DNA of 64,000 nt from Clostridiaceae bacterium (GCA_902362725.1 CABIXM010000020.1:1-64000); one strand, 5' to 3'; shown: positions 45,862 through 54,824, numbered from the stretch's first letter. A program made the numbers and translations. The notes: generated by a model from the sequence alone, not told the origin.

Positions 45862-47811
45862 ATGATCGCAGGCTACGTCCGTCTCTCCCGCGATGACGAT
45901 AAAAAGAACTACGTCTCCATCGAGAACCAAAAACTCATCATCACCCAGTACGCCACCGACCACGGCGCAGTCATCGACCGCTGGTATGAGGACGACGGCG
46001 TTTCCGGCTACATCTTCGACCGTCCGGGTTTTCAACAGATGATGGCGGATTTGGATCGGGACGTGGATACGGTCTATGTGAAGGATTTCTCCCGTCTGGG
46101 CCGCCACAATGCCAAGGTGCTGCTGCTTCTGGACGAGTTTCAGGAACGGGGAAAGCATCTGATTGTCATTGATGATAATTATGATTCCATGGATTCCAGC
46201 GATGACACGGTGGGAATCAAGACCTGGTTCAATGAGCGATATGTGAAGGATACCAGTAAAAAAATCAAGCGGGCCATCGGAGCCAGACAGAAGGAAGGGA
46301 CACTGGTGACCCAGCCGCCCTTCGGATACTGTCGGGATGCCAAAGACAAAACCGTTTTGAACATCGTTCCCAAGGAGGCGGAATCTGTGAAGCTGGTCTA
46401 CGACCTGTATCTGTCCGGCTCCGGCTACCGCAAGATAGCCGCCTACCTAACGGAGCAAGGCGTCCCAACGCCCTCCATGGCACGCCGGGAACGGGAGCTT
46501 GCGGAAGGCCGCATCAGTAAAAAGCGGATTGCTACCGAGTGGTCAGACAGTATGCTCAAGGATTTGCTGGACAATGATTTCTACATCGGCACCTTCCGCC
46601 TGAAAAAGCGCTCCAGAAATACCGTCCATGGCAAGGATAAGCGCGTCCCCAGGGACGAACAGTGTATTTTTGAAAATCACCATCCGGCCATCATCGACCG
46701 GGCGACCTTTTCGCTGGTGCAGGAGCTGAAAGAGAAGCGCAACCGCACCAATTACCGTGGCAGCCATGGCCAGTGGCTGGGCTCGGAGATTCCGAATCCC
46801 TTTGGCAGCTGCCTGTTCTGCAAGGACTGCGGAAGCCGTCTGACGCCCATTAAGCGGAAGAACAGCAGCGGCGAGCGGAAATATTATATCTGTACCACCT
46901 ACAACACCAAGGGCAGGCGTTACTGTGAGAAAGCCCATCTCATTGAAGAAAATGATTTGATGGAGGACGTACTGAATTATATCCGCCTTTGCCGGAACGC
47001 CCTCTGCGAGGTGATTGCCGCCTATGATTTGAAGGATTTCGAGGCGGAAATCCAGTCGGTGGAGGAAAAGCGTCAGAGTATCCGGGCGGAGATAGGCGAG
47101 CGGAAGAGCCAGCTCAAGACGCTTCTGGCCCAGAAGGTTCGGGATTTGACTATGGCAGCAGGAAATGAGGAACTGGTGAGCGACACCTACGAGTCGATCC
47201 AGAAGGATTTGCTGGCCCAGATTCACGGTCTGGAGCTGCGCCTGAAGGAACTGGACGCAACCACACTGGAGACGCCGGACGTGAAGGATAAGTTGAGAAG
47301 CGCTCTGGATGTGGTGGATAAAATCATTGCCGGGGGCAGACTGGATCGCCGGGATATTGAGCTGTTGATCGAGCGTATCGACGTGGACGCCGACGGTCTG
47401 CCGGAGATTACCCTGAAATACGGCCTGTCCGGTCTTATCAGCTACAATCCTGCAGACGAGATGAACCGCCGGGAAAATACGATGATCGCTGTGGTTATGA
47501 AGCTCATTATGGAGGACGAACGGGGTTACACCTCCGCCAAGTATCTGTCTGAGCATCTGACCTCCCTGGGATTCAAGAAAACAAAGCAGAGCATCCTGCC
47601 CTACATCCGCCTGATGAAGGAACTGGGCATTTTAAAGGACACAGATAACCCCTTAAAGCCCTACGAGATCGTAAAGCCGAAAGCGGAGATAGGGCCTCTG
47701 ATCCGTGATTTCCTCCCGGATATCCGGCCTGAAATCACCGCTGCGCAGCTATCCGAACAATATTTACATAGTATAGCGACTGACAGGTGGCATGCCACAG
47801 ATGGTCTTTGA
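45862..47811 (+). CDS. large serine recombinase (integrase)
   Basis: 649 aa. The resolvase catalytic domain (1-150) has Y-V-R-L-S9-R with the nucleophilic serine and V-K-D-F-S-R-L-G-R. The recombinase domain follows (P-P-F-G-Y ... Y-L-S-G-S-G-Y-R-K-I-A), then a zinc ribbon (about 316-360, C-L-F-C-K-D-C-G ... C-T-T-Y ... Y-C-E-K) with a coiled coil and a C-terminal extension. It cuts and joins attP and attB. Its last codons cross the right attachment site: RW is element-encoded and the final residues come from host DNA. A good GAAAGGAAG site precedes the start. Confidence 0.95.
   Translation: MIAGYVRLSRDDDKKNYVSIENQKLIITQYATDHGAVIDRWYEDDGVSGYIFDRPGFQQMMADLDRDVDTVYVKDFSRLGRHNAKVLLLLDEFQERGKHLIVIDDNYDSMDSSDDTVGIKTWFNERYVKDTSKKIKRAIGARQKEGTLVTQPPFGYCRDAKDKTVLNIVPKEAESVKLVYDLYLSGSGYRKIAAYLTEQGVPTPSMARRERELAEGRISKKRIATEWSDSMLKDLLDNDFYIGTFRLKKRSRNTVHGKDKRVPRDEQCIFENHHPAIIDRATFSLVQELKEKRNRTNYRGSHGQWLGSEIPNPFGSCLFCKDCGSRLTPIKRKNSSGERKYYICTTYNTKGRRYCEKAHLIEENDLMEDVLNYIRLCRNALCEVIAAYDLKDFEAEIQSVEEKRQSIRAEIGERKSQLKTLLAQKVRDLTMAAGNEELVSDTYESIQKDLLAQIHGLELRLKELDATTLETPDVKDKLRSALDVVDKIIAGGRLDRRDIELLIERIDVDADGLPEITLKYGLSGLISYNPADEMNRRENTMIAVVMKLIMEDERGYTSAKYLSEHLTSLGFKKTKQSILPYIRLMKELGILKDTDNPLKPYEIVKPKAEIGPLIRDFLPDIRPEITAAQLSEQYLHSIATDRWHATDGL
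47786..47791. other. right attachment site (attR core)
   Basis: GGTGGC inside the integrase reading frame. ATTTACAT (47762-47769) mirrors ATGTAAAT at the left end. The sequence right of it continues the interrupted lipoprotein gene. Confidence 0.8.
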
Positions 47812-48358
47812 ATATATCCTGAAAAAGAACAACCTGGACCCAGCCACGGATCTGCATATTGATCAGAGCATCGATTTTGGCTCCACTGCCGCAGCCTTCT
47901 CCGGCGGACAGGGAGATTTTACCGTAGAATTCGAGCCGGGCGCTTCGACTTTGGAAAAAGAAGGAAAAGGTTATGTGGTGGCGTCGCTTGGAGTGGATTC
48001 CGGGTATGTGCCTTATACAGCCTACAGTGCGAAGCAGAGTTACCTGAAAGCCCATCCGGAAGTGATCCAGGGATTTACGAATGCGCTTCAGAAGGGCATG
48101 GATTATGTGCAGAGCCACACCCCGGAGGAGATTGCGCAGGTCATTGCGCCCCAGTTCGCGGAGACGGATCTTGCGGATATCACCACGATTGTGACCCGTT
48201 ATTATGAGCAGGATACCTGGAAGGATAATCTGATTTTTGAGGAAAAGAGTTTCGAGCTTTTGCAGGATATCCTGGCAGAGGCCGAAGAATTGGAAAGCCG
48301 AGTGCCCTATGAGGCGCTGGTCACCACAGAATTTGCCGAAAAAGCCGTAGAAAAATAA
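47792..48358 (+). pseudogene. ABC transporter substrate-binding lipoprotein, 3' half (interrupted)
   Basis: 188 codons beginning M-P-Q-M-V-F-E-Y-I-L, the exact continuation of K-G-G at the left end. It holds the second lobe of the NMT1-like binding protein (V-E-F-E-P-G-A ... A-Y-S-A-K-Q-S-Y-L). It lacks a signal peptide and is not expected to be exported. Overlaps the integrase end by 20 bases. A terminator follows. Precise excision of the island should restore a functional gene. Confidence 0.88.
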
Positions 48359-48366
48359 AGGATAAA

Positions 48367-48406
48367 AAGAGCGCTTCGAACTGCAAAATCGGTTCGAAGC
48401 GCTTTC
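48367..48406 (+). terminator. terminator after the lipoprotein gene
   Basis: AGCGCTTCGAAC and its complement flank a short loop (48370-48403), followed by TTTCT. Confidence 0.8.
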
Positions 48407-48410
48407 TGAT

Positions 48411-48465
48411 GGAATAGGAAATTCCGATAGAATTCCCTATTCCATAAAAGCAAGCAGAGCTTGCA
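48411..48465. repeat. 33-bp palindrome plus 22-bp tail, copy 1
   Basis: GGAATAGGAAATT...CCCTATTCC (48411-48443), followed by a 22-bp tail with the GCAAGCAGAGCTTGC hairpin. The second copy is at 52701. The stretch 48466-48553 adds two further hairpins (GGTTGCTGAAGCAACC and AATGTGCCAATGGCACATT). Confidence 0.8.
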
Positions 48466-48553
48466 AAGATGCGCACTCGGCGCAGTGGTAGATGGTTGCT
48501 GAAGCAACCGCGCCTCGGCGCGAGAATGTGCCAATGGCACATTCTTTTTCGCT

Positions 48554-48604
48554 CTATAGGAAATACCGTGTTACATTAAAGTGTGAAAGTCATAATTCCT
48601 ATAG
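48554..48604. repeat. 51-bp dispersed palindromic repeat, copy 3
   Basis: Same element as at 13832, 15298 and 58335. Confidence 0.85.
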
Positions 48605-48608
48605 AGAA

Positions 48609-48707
48609 AAAAGCCCCTCCGGGGGATCGCACTGCGGCGGAATGGAATCATGTCGCTTATGCGACCCGCCGCAGGCGGAGAATCCTGCTTCGCAGGATTC
48701 TTTCTTA
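48609..48707. repeat. 99-bp composite hairpin element, copy 1
   Basis: Contains CCCCTCCGGGGG, a GCGGCGG/CCGCCGC stem enclosing GTCGCTTATGCGAC, and GAATCCTGCTTCGCAGGATTC. Nearly identical to 58389-58488. On the minus strand it may end the metallophosphoesterase transcript. Confidence 0.85.
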
Positions 48708-50156
48708 TTAGCTGGCGGAATCGTCCTTTCGGATGGTATATTCGTCAAACATAGTCCAGGTGTCCACCAGGTAAGAGCGGATATGAAGCTCCTCCTCATT
48801 GACGTCGATGCGGATTCCCATGGGAGAATTGACCTGGCCCTGATATACGATGTGTTCCTCTGCTTTTGGAAAATGGTAGAGGCAGCCGCTGGAGGTACCG
48901 CAGGTCAGATACATGGGGCCGACGGGATTGATGGCCACAGCGCCACCCGCGTAATTATAATCTGTGAGGACATCACTGTCCCTGTTGGTGAAGGCGGAAC
49001 GGGAGTAGACATGATCGTGGCCGGTGAGCACCAGGTCGATCTGGTAATCAGCAGCGATGCGGGGCAGATATTCGCCCACATTGGAGCCGGAATTCTGGGC
49101 GCCTGAGTAAGCAGGAAAATGTTCGGCGAGGATGCGCCAGCGGGTGTCGGGGTGCTCATTGACGATTTGCTTCACATACTGTTCCTGCTCGTCGCCGCCG
49201 GAGGCGGTCAGGCTGTTCAGGACGATGAAAAGCACGTCATTGCGGATAAAATAGTAGTTGCCATCCTTGTCCGATTCGCTTTGCCCCATTTCCGAGCGGT
49301 TGGGTACGTTAAAATGGTCGTAAAAATAAGTGTTGCCGGGACGCCCGTATTCCTCTGTCGTGTAGGAATTAGCCACATCGTGATTGCCGACCACAGGCGC
49401 GAGGGCGATCCGATACAGGGGCAAATGATCCAGAAACAGACGATAATGCTTCTCACACCCGAAATCCGCCACCTGATCGCCCAGGTGGAAGATAAAATTC
49501 GCCTCCGGGACATAGGTGGTGAGCCGGTTCAGAACCCGATCCCAGCGGTCTGCGGTCAGTTCAGAGATTTCCATATCAGACTGTCCGATCTGAGCGTCGG
49601 AGGTCACAAGGAACGTGAGGGTGTCCGTCTGCTGCGGAGCCTGATAGGAATAGACTGGGGACCAGGCGGTGTCATTTCCTACCTGATACCGATAAGTCAC
49701 GCCTGGTTCCAGGCCGGTGGCGGTGGCTTTGTTCAGATAGCAGCCGGAGACTGTGGCGGAGACCTCGCAGTCCGCAGTGAAATCCGTGGTTTCGCCTGTG
49801 ACGGTGTCAGTCCAGCGAACACATCCGGGTTCATCGCTGGGGGACATCCAGTTCATGCGGAGCTGGCTTGCGTCGGAACCGACCTCCAGAGACAGATCCT
49901 TGATCAGCGTAGTATTCAGAATTACGGCGCTGGTATAATCCGGAAGAAAGGCGTCCAGTTGTTCGGCGGCCGGACGGGAAATCATAGCCTCGAGGAGATC
50001 TGTTTCTTCGACAGAAGTGGTGGTATGCGCTGCGGAAGTATCTTCCGCTGAATCACGCTGGCCGATCAGCGTGCAGACGGTCAAAATCACCAGGGTAAGC
50101 AATACGGCTGCCGTGAAGATGATTCGGCCGGAAATACGTTTTCTTTTGTAAGACAT
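48708..50156 (-). CDS. secreted/membrane-anchored metallophosphoesterase with purple-acid-phosphatase-like N-domain
   Basis: 482 aa. A basic N-terminus and one membrane helix (about 12-32) anchor it outside. Residues about 85-175 form a fibronectin-like domain as in purple acid phosphatases. The dinuclear-metal domain shows T-S-D-A-Q, H-L-G-D-Q-V-A-D-F-G, V-G-N-H-D and G-H-D-H. Probably hydrolyses phosphate esters at the cell surface. Its 3' end abuts the composite repeat. Monocistronic. Confidence 0.88.
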   Translation of the reverse strand: MSYKRKRISGRIIFTAAVLLTLVILTVCTLIGQRDSAEDTSAAHTTTSVEETDLLEAMISRPAAEQLDAFLPDYTSAVILNTTLIKDLSLEVGSDASQLRMNWMSPSDEPGCVRWTDTVTGETTDFTADCEVSATVSGCYLNKATATGLEPGVTYRYQVGNDTAWSPVYSYQAPQQTDTLTFLVTSDAQIGQSDMEISELTADRWDRVLNRLTTYVPEANFIFHLGDQVADFGCEKHYRLFLDHLPLYRIALAPVVGNHDVANSYTTEEYGRPGNTYFYDHFNVPNRSEMGQSESDKDGNYYFIRNDVLFIVLNSLTASGGDEQEQYVKQIVNEHPDTRWRILAEHFPAYSGAQNSGSNVGEYLPRIAADYQIDLVLTGHDHVYSRSAFTNRDSDVLTDYNYAGGAVAINPVGPMYLTCGTSSGCLYHFPKAEEHIVYQGQVNSPMGIRIDVNEEELHIRSYLVDTWTMFDEYTIRKDDSAS

Positions 50157-50316
50157 GAAGTAATCCTCCCTTTGAGCTTGTATTATAACATAAAAATGTG
50201 GGGAAAAAAGAAAGAATTAAGAAAGATTTTAGAAAAAGAAAGCAAAAGATTTCTGGACTTTAAAATTTTACTGTGTTAAAATAGATATATTATGAAATAA
50301 AAAGAAGGGAAATGTC

Positions 50317-50613
50317 ATGAACAAGAAAATTAGGACGGAAGCCGTTGATTTTCTGTTTGACGCGATTTTGAGTCTTCAGAATAAGGAAGAGTGCTATACA
50401 TTTTTCGAGGATGTATGCACTATCAATGAATTACTCTCTCTTTCCCAGCGCTTCGAAGTAGCGAAGATGCTGCGGGAGCAGAAGACCTATCTGGAGATTG
50501 CTGAGAAGACGGGAGCTTCTACAGCGACCATCAGCCGTGTGAACAGATCGCTGAACTATGGCGAGGACGGCTACGATATGGTATTTGCGCGTTTGGAAAA
50601 GAAAGAAAAATAA
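50317..50613 (+). CDS. yerC: YerC/YecD family TrpR-related protein
   Basis: 98 aa. F-L-F-D-A-I-L-S-L, E-C-Y-T-F-F-E-D-V-C-T-I-N-E and the HTH T-Y-L-E-I-A-E-K-T-G-A-S-T-A-T-I-S-R-V-N are those of the YerC family of TrpR-like DNA-binding proteins, of unclear target. It lies 11 bases ahead of the Rrf2 gene. Confidence 0.92.
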   Translation: MNKKIRTEAVDFLFDAILSLQNKEECYTFFEDVCTINELLSLSQRFEVAKMLREQKTYLEIAEKTGASTATISRVNRSLNYGEDGYDMVFARLEKKEK

Positions 50614-50624
50614 GGGAGCATAAG

Positions 50625-51062
50625 ATGAAAATTTCAACAAAGGGGCGCTATGCGCTCCGTTTTATGCTGGATCTGGCAGCTAATGGGGAAGGACGTTATG
50701 TGCCATTAAAAGAAATTTCGGCGCGACAGGGAATTTCCTTAAAATACCTGGAGCAGATCGTGTCCCAGTTCGGGAAGCTGGGCTTGCTTGAGAGCGTCCG
50801 GGGACCTCAGGGCGGCTATCGTCTGGCGAAGCTGCCGAAGGACTATACGGTGGGAGAGATCCTGCGGTATGCCGAGGGAGAGCTGGCGCCGGTGGCTTGT
50901 CTGGAGCAGGAGGTCAATTCCTGTCCGCGTCAGGCGGAATGCGTGACGCTTCCGTTCTGGCAAGGACTTTACAAGGCGATCAACGAATATGTGGACAGTG
51001 TAACCCTGGAAGACTTGCTGGAGCAGCAGAGGGAACGGATCAGCAGCGAATTTTATATCTGA
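50625..51062 (+). CDS. Rrf2 family transcriptional regulator
   Basis: 145 aa with an N-terminal winged HTH (K-I-S-T-K-G-R-Y-A-L-R, L-K-E-I-S-A-R-Q-G-I-S). Three cysteines in C-L-E-Q-E-V-N-S-C-P-R-Q-A-E-C fit an IscR-like iron-sulfur site; CymR-type regulators lack them. No isc/suf genes follow, so the target is unknown. Probably co-transcribed with yerC. Confidence 0.9.
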   Translation: MKISTKGRYALRFMLDLAANGEGRYVPLKEISARQGISLKYLEQIVSQFGKLGLLESVRGPQGGYRLAKLPKDYTVGEILRYAEGELAPVACLEQEVNSCPRQAECVTLPFWQGLYKAINEYVDSVTLEDLLEQQRERISSEFYI

Positions 51063-51080
51063 GAAAATAGCGGAGAACAG

Positions 51081-51110
51081 GAAAACCCGGCAGCTGCCGG
51101 GTTTTCTTTG
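51081..51110. terminator. terminator between Rrf2 gene and methyltransferase gene
   Basis: Perfect GAAAACCCGGCAG/CTGCCGGGTTTTC hairpin, usable on both strands of this convergent pair. Confidence 0.85.
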
Positions 51111-51116
51111 CGTTCG

Positions 51117-51995
51117 TTATGAATTTAAAGTTTTCTTTAATTCCTGGATAAACTCCGGCGTCGTTCCGCAACATCCGCCCAGAATGGAAGCGCCTGCCGC
51201 CTTCAGCTTTAGCATGCTCCTGGCGAACTCTTCCGGTGCCATGCTGTACACAGCCTCACCGGTTTCAGCGGAAATGGTGGGCATGCCCGCGTTCGGTTTT
51301 GCGATGACCGGGATGGATACCCGCTGCCGGATACCGGCGATGACGGATTCCAGCTGATCCGGGCCGGTGGAGCAGTTGCAGCCCACCGCAAATGCGCCCA
51401 TAGCTTCCAGCTCTTCCACAGCGTCAAATACATTTCCACCGAAGAACAGGCTTCCGTCGGCCTCCATGGTCAGGGTGCAGAATACCGGCAGATCACAGAC
51501 AGCCTGCGCGGCGTCCAGGATAACCAGGGTTTCATTGGAGGCCAGCATGGTCTCAGCCACCAGCAGATCCACGCCTGCGTCGGCCAGACAGGAAATCTGT
51601 TTCTTATAGGATTCATATAAATCTTCATATTTCATGGGTCCCAGCGGCTCCATCAGCTTGCCGGTGGTAGTCAGGTCTCCGGCCACCAGAACCTGATCGC
51701 CTACGGCCTTCCGGGAAAGTCCCACCAGCGTATGATTCAGCCGTTCGGTCTCAGCCGCCAGACCATGGGTGGCGAGACTGATGGGATTGGCCATAAAGGT
51801 GGGGGCATAGACGATATCTGATCCCGCCTCCGCATAAGTCTTCTGAAGTTCGATGATGGCGTTCGGATGCTCAGCCACCCACTGCTCGGTGCAGATGCCT
51901 TTGGGCATACCGGCTTTCATCAGATTGGAGCCGGTAGCTCCGTCCAGAATCAGGGTTCCCTTTCCAAGGCGTTTTGTCAGTTCTTCTTTTGTCAT
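51117..51995 (-). CDS. homocysteine S-methyltransferase domain protein
   Basis: 292 aa from ATG 51995 (AGGAGG site); the 300-aa form starts too early. Matches the N-terminal module of MetH: L-D-G-A-T-G-S-N-L, V-A-G-D-L-T-T-T-G and the zinc cysteines in V-G-C-N-C-S and GGCCGTTP. Such stand-alone modules transfer methyl groups to homocysteine together with partner proteins. No cobalamin domain here. Confidence 0.87.
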   Translation of the reverse strand: MTKEELTKRLGKGTLILDGATGSNLMKAGMPKGICTEQWVAEHPNAIIELQKTYAEAGSDIVYAPTFMANPISLATHGLAAETERLNHTLVGLSRKAVGDQVLVAGDLTTTGKLMEPLGPMKYEDLYESYKKQISCLADAGVDLLVAETMLASNETLVILDAAQAVCDLPVFCTLTMEADGSLFFGGNVFDAVEELEAMGAFAVGCNCSTGPDQLESVIAGIRQRVSIPVIAKPNAGMPTISAETGEAVYSMAPEEFARSMLKLKAAGASILGGCCGTTPEFIQELKKTLNS

Positions 51996-52188
51996 CCTGT
52001 GCCTCCTTATGTATCGCAAGGGTTCTTGTATGCGTTATAGTTAGATCTATCATAGTGGAAATGGGGGAACCCGTCAAGGAAAATTGATAAAATGGTTAAA
52101 AGTTTGTCAAACAAGAGCAGAATGAGAAATCAGAAAAGCCGGAAATCTTACTTGCAAGCCGGATTGCCCCGTGTTATACTGTAACACG

Positions 52189-52668
52189 CAGGTAAAGCAG
52201 ATGTTCGCGGCTGGCAGGCCGAAAGGTGCCAGGTGAGGAAAGTCCGGGCTCCACAGGGCAGGACGCCGGATAACGTCCGGCGGAGGCAACTTCAGGGACA
52301 GTGCAACAGAGATATACCGCGTTAGCAATGAGCCGAGTATACCCGGCAGGCAGAAAGCCTGAATGAAAAATTTACTTTTCGAACAGGCTTTGTGGCTGTC
52401 GGGTTGCGCTGCGAATGCCGCGTAACCCGGGATTGCGCAGCAATCTCAGGTAGACTGGGCTCATTGCTAACGTAAGGGTGGAAAGGCAGTGTAAGAGACT
52501 ACCGTCCGTCTGGTAACAGGCGGAGCCATGTAAACCCCGTTCGGAGCAAGACCGAAACGAGACTTAACCCGGCCCGGGTGTCTCAGGTGGGTCGCTTGAG
52601 CCTGTCGGCGACGGCAGGACTAGATAGATGAACATCCAATGACATAACCCGGCTTATCGCTTTGCCTG
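52189..52668 (+). ncRNA. rnpB: RNase P RNA
   Basis: P1 arms CAGGTAAAGC/GCTTTGCCTG define the ends. The conserved GAGGAAAGTCCGGGCTCC, CAGGACGCCGGATAAC, GGCAGTGTAAGAGACTACCG and GTAAACCCCG segments are present, as in class A. At 480 nt it is long: a perfect 15-bp P12 helix (52320-52334 with 52458-52472) carries about 120 extra bases. Confidence 0.95.
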
Positions 52669-52671
52669 AAA

Positions 52672-52700
52672 GAGAGCCCCCTTGCGGGGGCTCTCTTTTA
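52672..52700 (+). terminator. terminator of rnpB
   Basis: GAGAGCCCCC/GGGGGCTCTC hairpin, then TTTTA. Confidence 0.9.
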
Positions 52701-52755
52701 GGAATAGGAAATTTCTATAGAATTCCTTATTCCATAAAAGCAAGCAGAGCTTGCA
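52701..52755. repeat. 33-bp palindrome plus 22-bp tail, copy 2
   Basis: Same element as 48411-48465, with few differences, sitting between rnpB and the PH-domain gene. Confidence 0.8.
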
Positions 52756-52764
52756 CATTCTTTT

Positions 52765-53169
52765 TCAGTGCATATGCGGCATTCCACAGTCATCGTGCAT
52801 GTCGTGAAAATGATCCGGATCCGGCATGGCTCCGATATTCTGGGTGTTTAATGTCCGGCGCTTCATGCGCTGCTCCTCGGACTGCTGGAGGACAAAGTCT
52901 TTGATGGCGCGGGCATTTTTGATGTGGGTCAGTTCCAGCTTGGGGTGGGTGACGTCGCCGGTGTTGCAGATGACGGTGCCCAGGCCTGCGATACGCTCGA
53001 AAAGGCTGGCGGTCAGGGTGACGTCCTGGATTTTGTACATGTAGCAGTCGTCTTCCTTGCGGTTCAGAAAGCCCTCGTCGATGCGGACGATTTCCTCATT
53101 AATTGTATAGGTAGTAAAAGTAAAGGGCAGTCCTAAGAATACCCAGCGTTTTTTCTCTTTGAATTCCAT
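52765..53169 (-). CDS. PH-domain (YdbT/bPH2-like) protein with His-rich tail
   Basis: 134 aa. The beta-rich residues 1-100 (V-R-I-D-E-G-F-L-N-R-K, M-Y-K-I-Q-D-V-T-L-T, G-T-V-I-C-N-T-G-D) match bacterial PH domains, here without membrane segments. The last 18 residues hold six His, four Asp, one Cys and three Met, a likely metal-binding tail. Function unknown. Confidence 0.8.
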   Translation of the reverse strand: MEFKEKKRWVFLGLPFTFTTYTINEEIVRIDEGFLNRKEDDCYMYKIQDVTLTASLFERIAGLGTVICNTGDVTHPKLELTHIKNARAIKDFVLQQSEEQRMKRRTLNTQNIGAMPDPDHFHDMHDDCGMPHMH

Positions 53170-53385
53170 AATGTATGCCTCTCTTTCTCTCTGGATGGGG
53201 GATGCTTTCCTGTGTCCCGAGCCTGAATCTCCGCAGCCGTTCTGCGGGCAAAACTGTTATAATCACTCTACCTAGAAGTATACTTGAAAAAATACAATTT
53301 TGCAAAAGATATTTGTTGAAATCCGGAAAACTTTGATGTAATATATTACAGGATAAAAATTGACAAAGCCAAGTAGGAGGTTATT

Positions 53386-54303
53386 ATGAGACATCTTATG
53401 AGCCCGCTGGATTTTTCTGTGGACGAGGTGGCGAAGGTTCTGGACCTGGCCAGCGACATTGAGAAGAATCCTGCAAAATACGCGCATGCCTGTGATGGGA
53501 AGGTTCTGGCGACATTGTTTTATGAACCGAGTACAAGAACGAGACTTAGTTTTGAATCTGCTATGATCCATTTAGGTGGTCAGGTCTTAGGATTTTCCAG
53601 TGCGGCATCCAGTTCCGCTTCCAAGGGAGAAAGTGTTTCCGATACAATTCGTATGATTTCCTGTTATGCTGATATATGTGCGATGAGACACCCGAAAGAG
53701 GGAGCTCCGATGGTAGCGTCCGCAGTTTCCGGAATTCCGGTGATCAATGCAGGCGACGGCGGCCATCAGCATCCGACCCAAACACTGACAGACCTGATGA
53801 CCATTCGTTCTCTGAAGGGACGCCTGGACCATATTACCATCGGTCTTTGCGGTGACCTGAAGTTTGGTCGTACTGTGCATTCTCTGGTGAAGGCGCTGGT
53901 TCGCTATGAAGATGTGAACTTCGTATTTATTTCTCCGGAGGAGCTGCGGATTCCAAGCTACATCCGCGAGGAGGTGCTGGACGCCAACGGTCAGAATTAT
54001 AAAGAAGTGGAGCGCCTGGAGGACGTCATTGGCGAACTGGATCTGCTGTATATGACCCGTGTTCAGCAGGAGCGTTTCTTCAATGAGGAGGATTACATCC
54101 GTCTGAAAGATTTCTACATCTTGAATAAGGAGAAAATGGCACTGGCGAAGCCGGATATGCTGGTTCTGCATCCACTGCCCAGAGTCAATGAGATTTCGGT
54201 CGAGGTGGACAGCGACCCGAGAGCTGCTTATTTCAAGCAAGTACAGTACGGCGTCTACGTGCGTATGGCGCTGATTCTCACACTTCTGGAGGTGAATGTA
54301 TAA
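53386..54303 (+). CDS. pyrB: aspartate carbamoyltransferase catalytic subunit
   Basis: 305 aa; second step of pyrimidine synthesis. Carbamoyl-phosphate motif [26 protein letters not shown] and H-P-L-P-R-V are intact. AGGAGG precedes the start. Overlaps pyrI by one base. No PyrR-type leader is obvious upstream. Confidence 0.97.
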   Translation: MRHLMSPLDFSVDEVAKVLDLASDIEKNPAKYAHACDGKVLATLFYEPSTRTRLSFESAMIHLGGQVLGFSSAASSSASKGESVSDTIRMISCYADICAMRHPKEGAPMVASAVSGIPVINAGDGGHQHPTQTLTDLMTIRSLKGRLDHITIGLCGDLKFGRTVHSLVKALVRYEDVNFVFISPEELRIPSYIREEVLDANGQNYKEVERLEDVIGELDLLYMTRVQQERFFNEEDYIRLKDFYILNKEKMALAKPDMLVLHPLPRVNEISVEVDSDPRAAYFKQVQYGVYVRMALILTLLEVNV

Positions 54304-54737
54304 TGTCAATGTTAAGCGTAGGACGTATCTCCGAGGGCTTCGTCCTGGATCACATCCAGGCGGGCAAGAGCATGGAGATTTACAAATATCTGAATCTGGA
54401 TAAGCTGGACTGTACCGTAGCCATCATCAAGAATGCCCGCAGTGAGAAGATGGGCAAGAAGGATCTGATGAAAATCGAGTGCCCCATTGATTACATCGAT
54501 TTGGATGTGCTGGGCTTCATCGACCACAACATCACGGTCAATATCGTAAAGGATGAGAAGGTGACCGAGAAGAAAACTCTGACCCTTCCGAAGGAGATTC
54601 GAAATATCGTAAAGTGCAAGAACCCCCGCTGCATCACATCCATTGAGCAGGAGCTGGATCAGGTTTTCGTTCTGACTGATCCGCGCAAAGAGGTATACCG
54701 CTGCAAATACTGTGAGGAAAAGTACAAGAGAAAATAG
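54303..54737 (+). CDS. pyrI: aspartate carbamoyltransferase regulatory subunit
   Basis: 144 aa. N-terminal nucleotide-binding domain and a C-terminal zinc domain with four cysteines (C-K-N-P-R-C ... C-K-Y-C). Provides allosteric control by CTP/ATP in the PyrB-PyrI holoenzyme. Overlaps pyrB. Confidence 0.96.
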   Translation: MSMLSVGRISEGFVLDHIQAGKSMEIYKYLNLDKLDCTVAIIKNARSEKMGKKDLMKIECPIDYIDLDVLGFIDHNITVNIVKDEKVTEKKTLTLPKEIRNIVKCKNPRCITSIEQELDQVFVLTDPRKEVYRCKYCEEKYKRK

Positions 54738-54757
54738 AGTAAAATGTGTATAAAGAA

Positions 54758-54798
54758 TACCGTTTATCGCGAATGTGTGGATAAACGGTATTTTTTAT
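54758..54798 (+). terminator. terminator after pyrI
   Basis: AATACCGTTTATC pairs with GATAAACGGTATT, then T's. Confidence 0.85.
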
Positions 54799-54824
54799 GG
54801 AACAGGAAAAAGAAAATTTTTGAT

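Larger units (their letters stand above)
31141..47791. mobile_element. 16.6-kb serine-recombinase integrative island
   Basis: The ends are defined by the hexamer GGTGGC at 31141-31146 and 47786-47791. Outside these lie the two halves of one lipoprotein gene, which rejoin in frame when the island is removed. The integrase gene occupies the right end. Cargo is restriction, HEPN and regulatory genes; there are no conjugation or capsid genes. Composition is AT-rich except for 45454-47790, so the island is itself a mosaic. Confidence 0.9.

Noticed and set aside
46543..47556. 337-aa minus-strand frame inside the integrase gene
   Set aside because: Antisense shadow of the recombinase.
31141..47791. 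Prophage or integrative conjugative element
   Set aside because: No capsid, terminase, relaxase or type IV secretion genes are present.
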